DNA of 5,276 nt from Paracoccaceae bacterium (lineage in GTDB: Bacteria > Pseudomonadota > Alphaproteobacteria > Rhodobacterales > Rhodobacteraceae). The notes under the pieces were generated by a model. It was not told where the DNA came from and ran no database searches. It saw only the letters and a program-made list of their open reading frames with translations. Numbering within the stretch: the first letter of the stretch is position 1; each line of letters opens with the position of its first letter. This document shows positions 4,835-5,276 of the stretch, one piece after another. The position numbers and the translations under genes are program-made. The stretch lies in the NCBI GenBank assembly GCA_003500165.1, contig DNSZ01000121.1, positions 3,807 to 9,082 of the forward strand, read 5' to 3'.

Positions 4835-5276
4835 TGGACGGGCTGCTTTCCTTCGTCACCTTTCTGCCGCTCGTCGCCGCGGCAATCCTGACATTGTTCC
4901 TGCGCGGCGAGGATGCGGCGGCGCAACTCAACGCCAAGCGGCTCGCCCTGGTGGCCACCACCGCGACCTTTCTCGCCTCGCTGGCGATCCTGCTGCAATT
5001 CGACCCCCAGAACCCCGATTTCCAGTTCGTCGAGGAACGGACCTGGCTTCTGGGCCTGACCTACAAGATGGGGGTCGACGGGATCAGCGTGCTGTTCGTG
5101 ATGCTGACCACCGTGCTGATGCCGATCACCATTGCCGCCTGCTGGGGCGTGACGACGCGCGTCAAGGAATACATGGTCGCGTTTCTGGTGCTGGAAACGC
5201 TGATGCTGGGGGTGTTCTGCGCGCTCGATCTGGTGCTCTTCTACCTGTTCTTCGAGGGCGGCCTGATCCCGATGTT
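4834..5276 (+). CDS. nuoM: NADH-quinone oxidoreductase subunit M (NuoM), 5' part only
   Basis: The first 147 residues of NuoM, the second antiporter-like proton-pumping subunit of complex I; the family is about 500 residues, so the gene runs on beyond the window. It begins MDGLLSFVTFLPLVAAAI. Visible marks are YKMGVDGISVLFVMLTT (about residues 77-93), a stretch conserved in NuoM/ND4, and FFEGGLIPM at the cut end, whose Glu141 corresponds to E. coli Glu144, the key glutamate of the proton channel. Four hydrophobic segments are seen at about 6-23, 37-54, 84-103 and 113-140 (the last probably two helices). The ATG shares its A with the nuoL stop (TGATG, 4832-4836), so the two are translationally coupled. 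No fault is seen in the visible part. Confidence 0.97.
   Translation, partial: MDGLLSFVTFLPLVAAAILTLFLRGEDAAAQLNAKRLALVATTATFLASLAILLQFDPQNPDFQFVEERTWLLGLTYKMGVDGISVLFVMLTTVLMPITIAACWGVTTRVKEYMVAFLVLETLMLGVFCALDLVLFYLFFEGGLIPM

Noticed and set aside
1..5276. CRISPR arrays, tRNA/rRNA genes, insertion sequences, attachment sites
   Set aside because: No regular repeat-spacer pattern, no cloverleaf-like sequence and no transposase or terminal inverted repeats were seen; the DNA is almost fully coding on one strand.

Overview
This window is an internal piece of a respiratory complex I (NADH:quinone oxidoreductase, NDH-1) operon, read entirely on the + strand. The very high GC content, the NuoI, NuoJ, NuoK and NuoL sequences, and small extra genes set between the nuo genes together suggest an alphaproteobacterium, most likely of the Rhodobacterales (Rhodobacter/Paracoccus type). 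The order is known, the genus is not: only similarity recalled from memory supports the placement.

Layout: 3' end of nuoH (1-309); an unrecognised 69-residue ORF (313-522); a 12-codon mini-ORF of doubtful status (522-560); a 77-residue predicted coiled-coil protein (557-790); nuoI (787-1281); a HicA-like toxin gene (1314-1502) overlapping a HicB-like antitoxin gene (1499-1777); nuoJ (1805-2419); nuoK (2422-2727, GTG start); nuoL (2732-4834, GTG start); and the 5' end of nuoM (4834-5276, cut by the window edge). Spacing is tight throughout: several stop/start overlaps (ATGA or TGATG), the longest gaps being about 30 bases, and no terminator. No stretch of more than 300 bases lacks a gene.

The nuo products form the membrane arm of complex I (NuoH, J, K, L, M) and the two-[4Fe-4S] ferredoxin-like subunit NuoI that passes electrons toward the quinone site at NuoH. 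All key residues that can be checked are present, so complex I looks functional.

The unusual part is the accessory cargo on both sides of nuoI. Upstream are two small non-nuo genes; downstream is a pair that looks like a HicAB toxin-antitoxin module, inside an operon for a core energy enzyme. Unidentified reading frames between nuo/nqo genes are known from Paracoccus denitrificans, so extra ORFs as such are not new; the HicAB-like identity, its 21-bp-spaced direct repeat at the start codon, the G8 tract in the antitoxin gene and the lack of a DNA-binding domain in the antitoxin are the points worth a second look.
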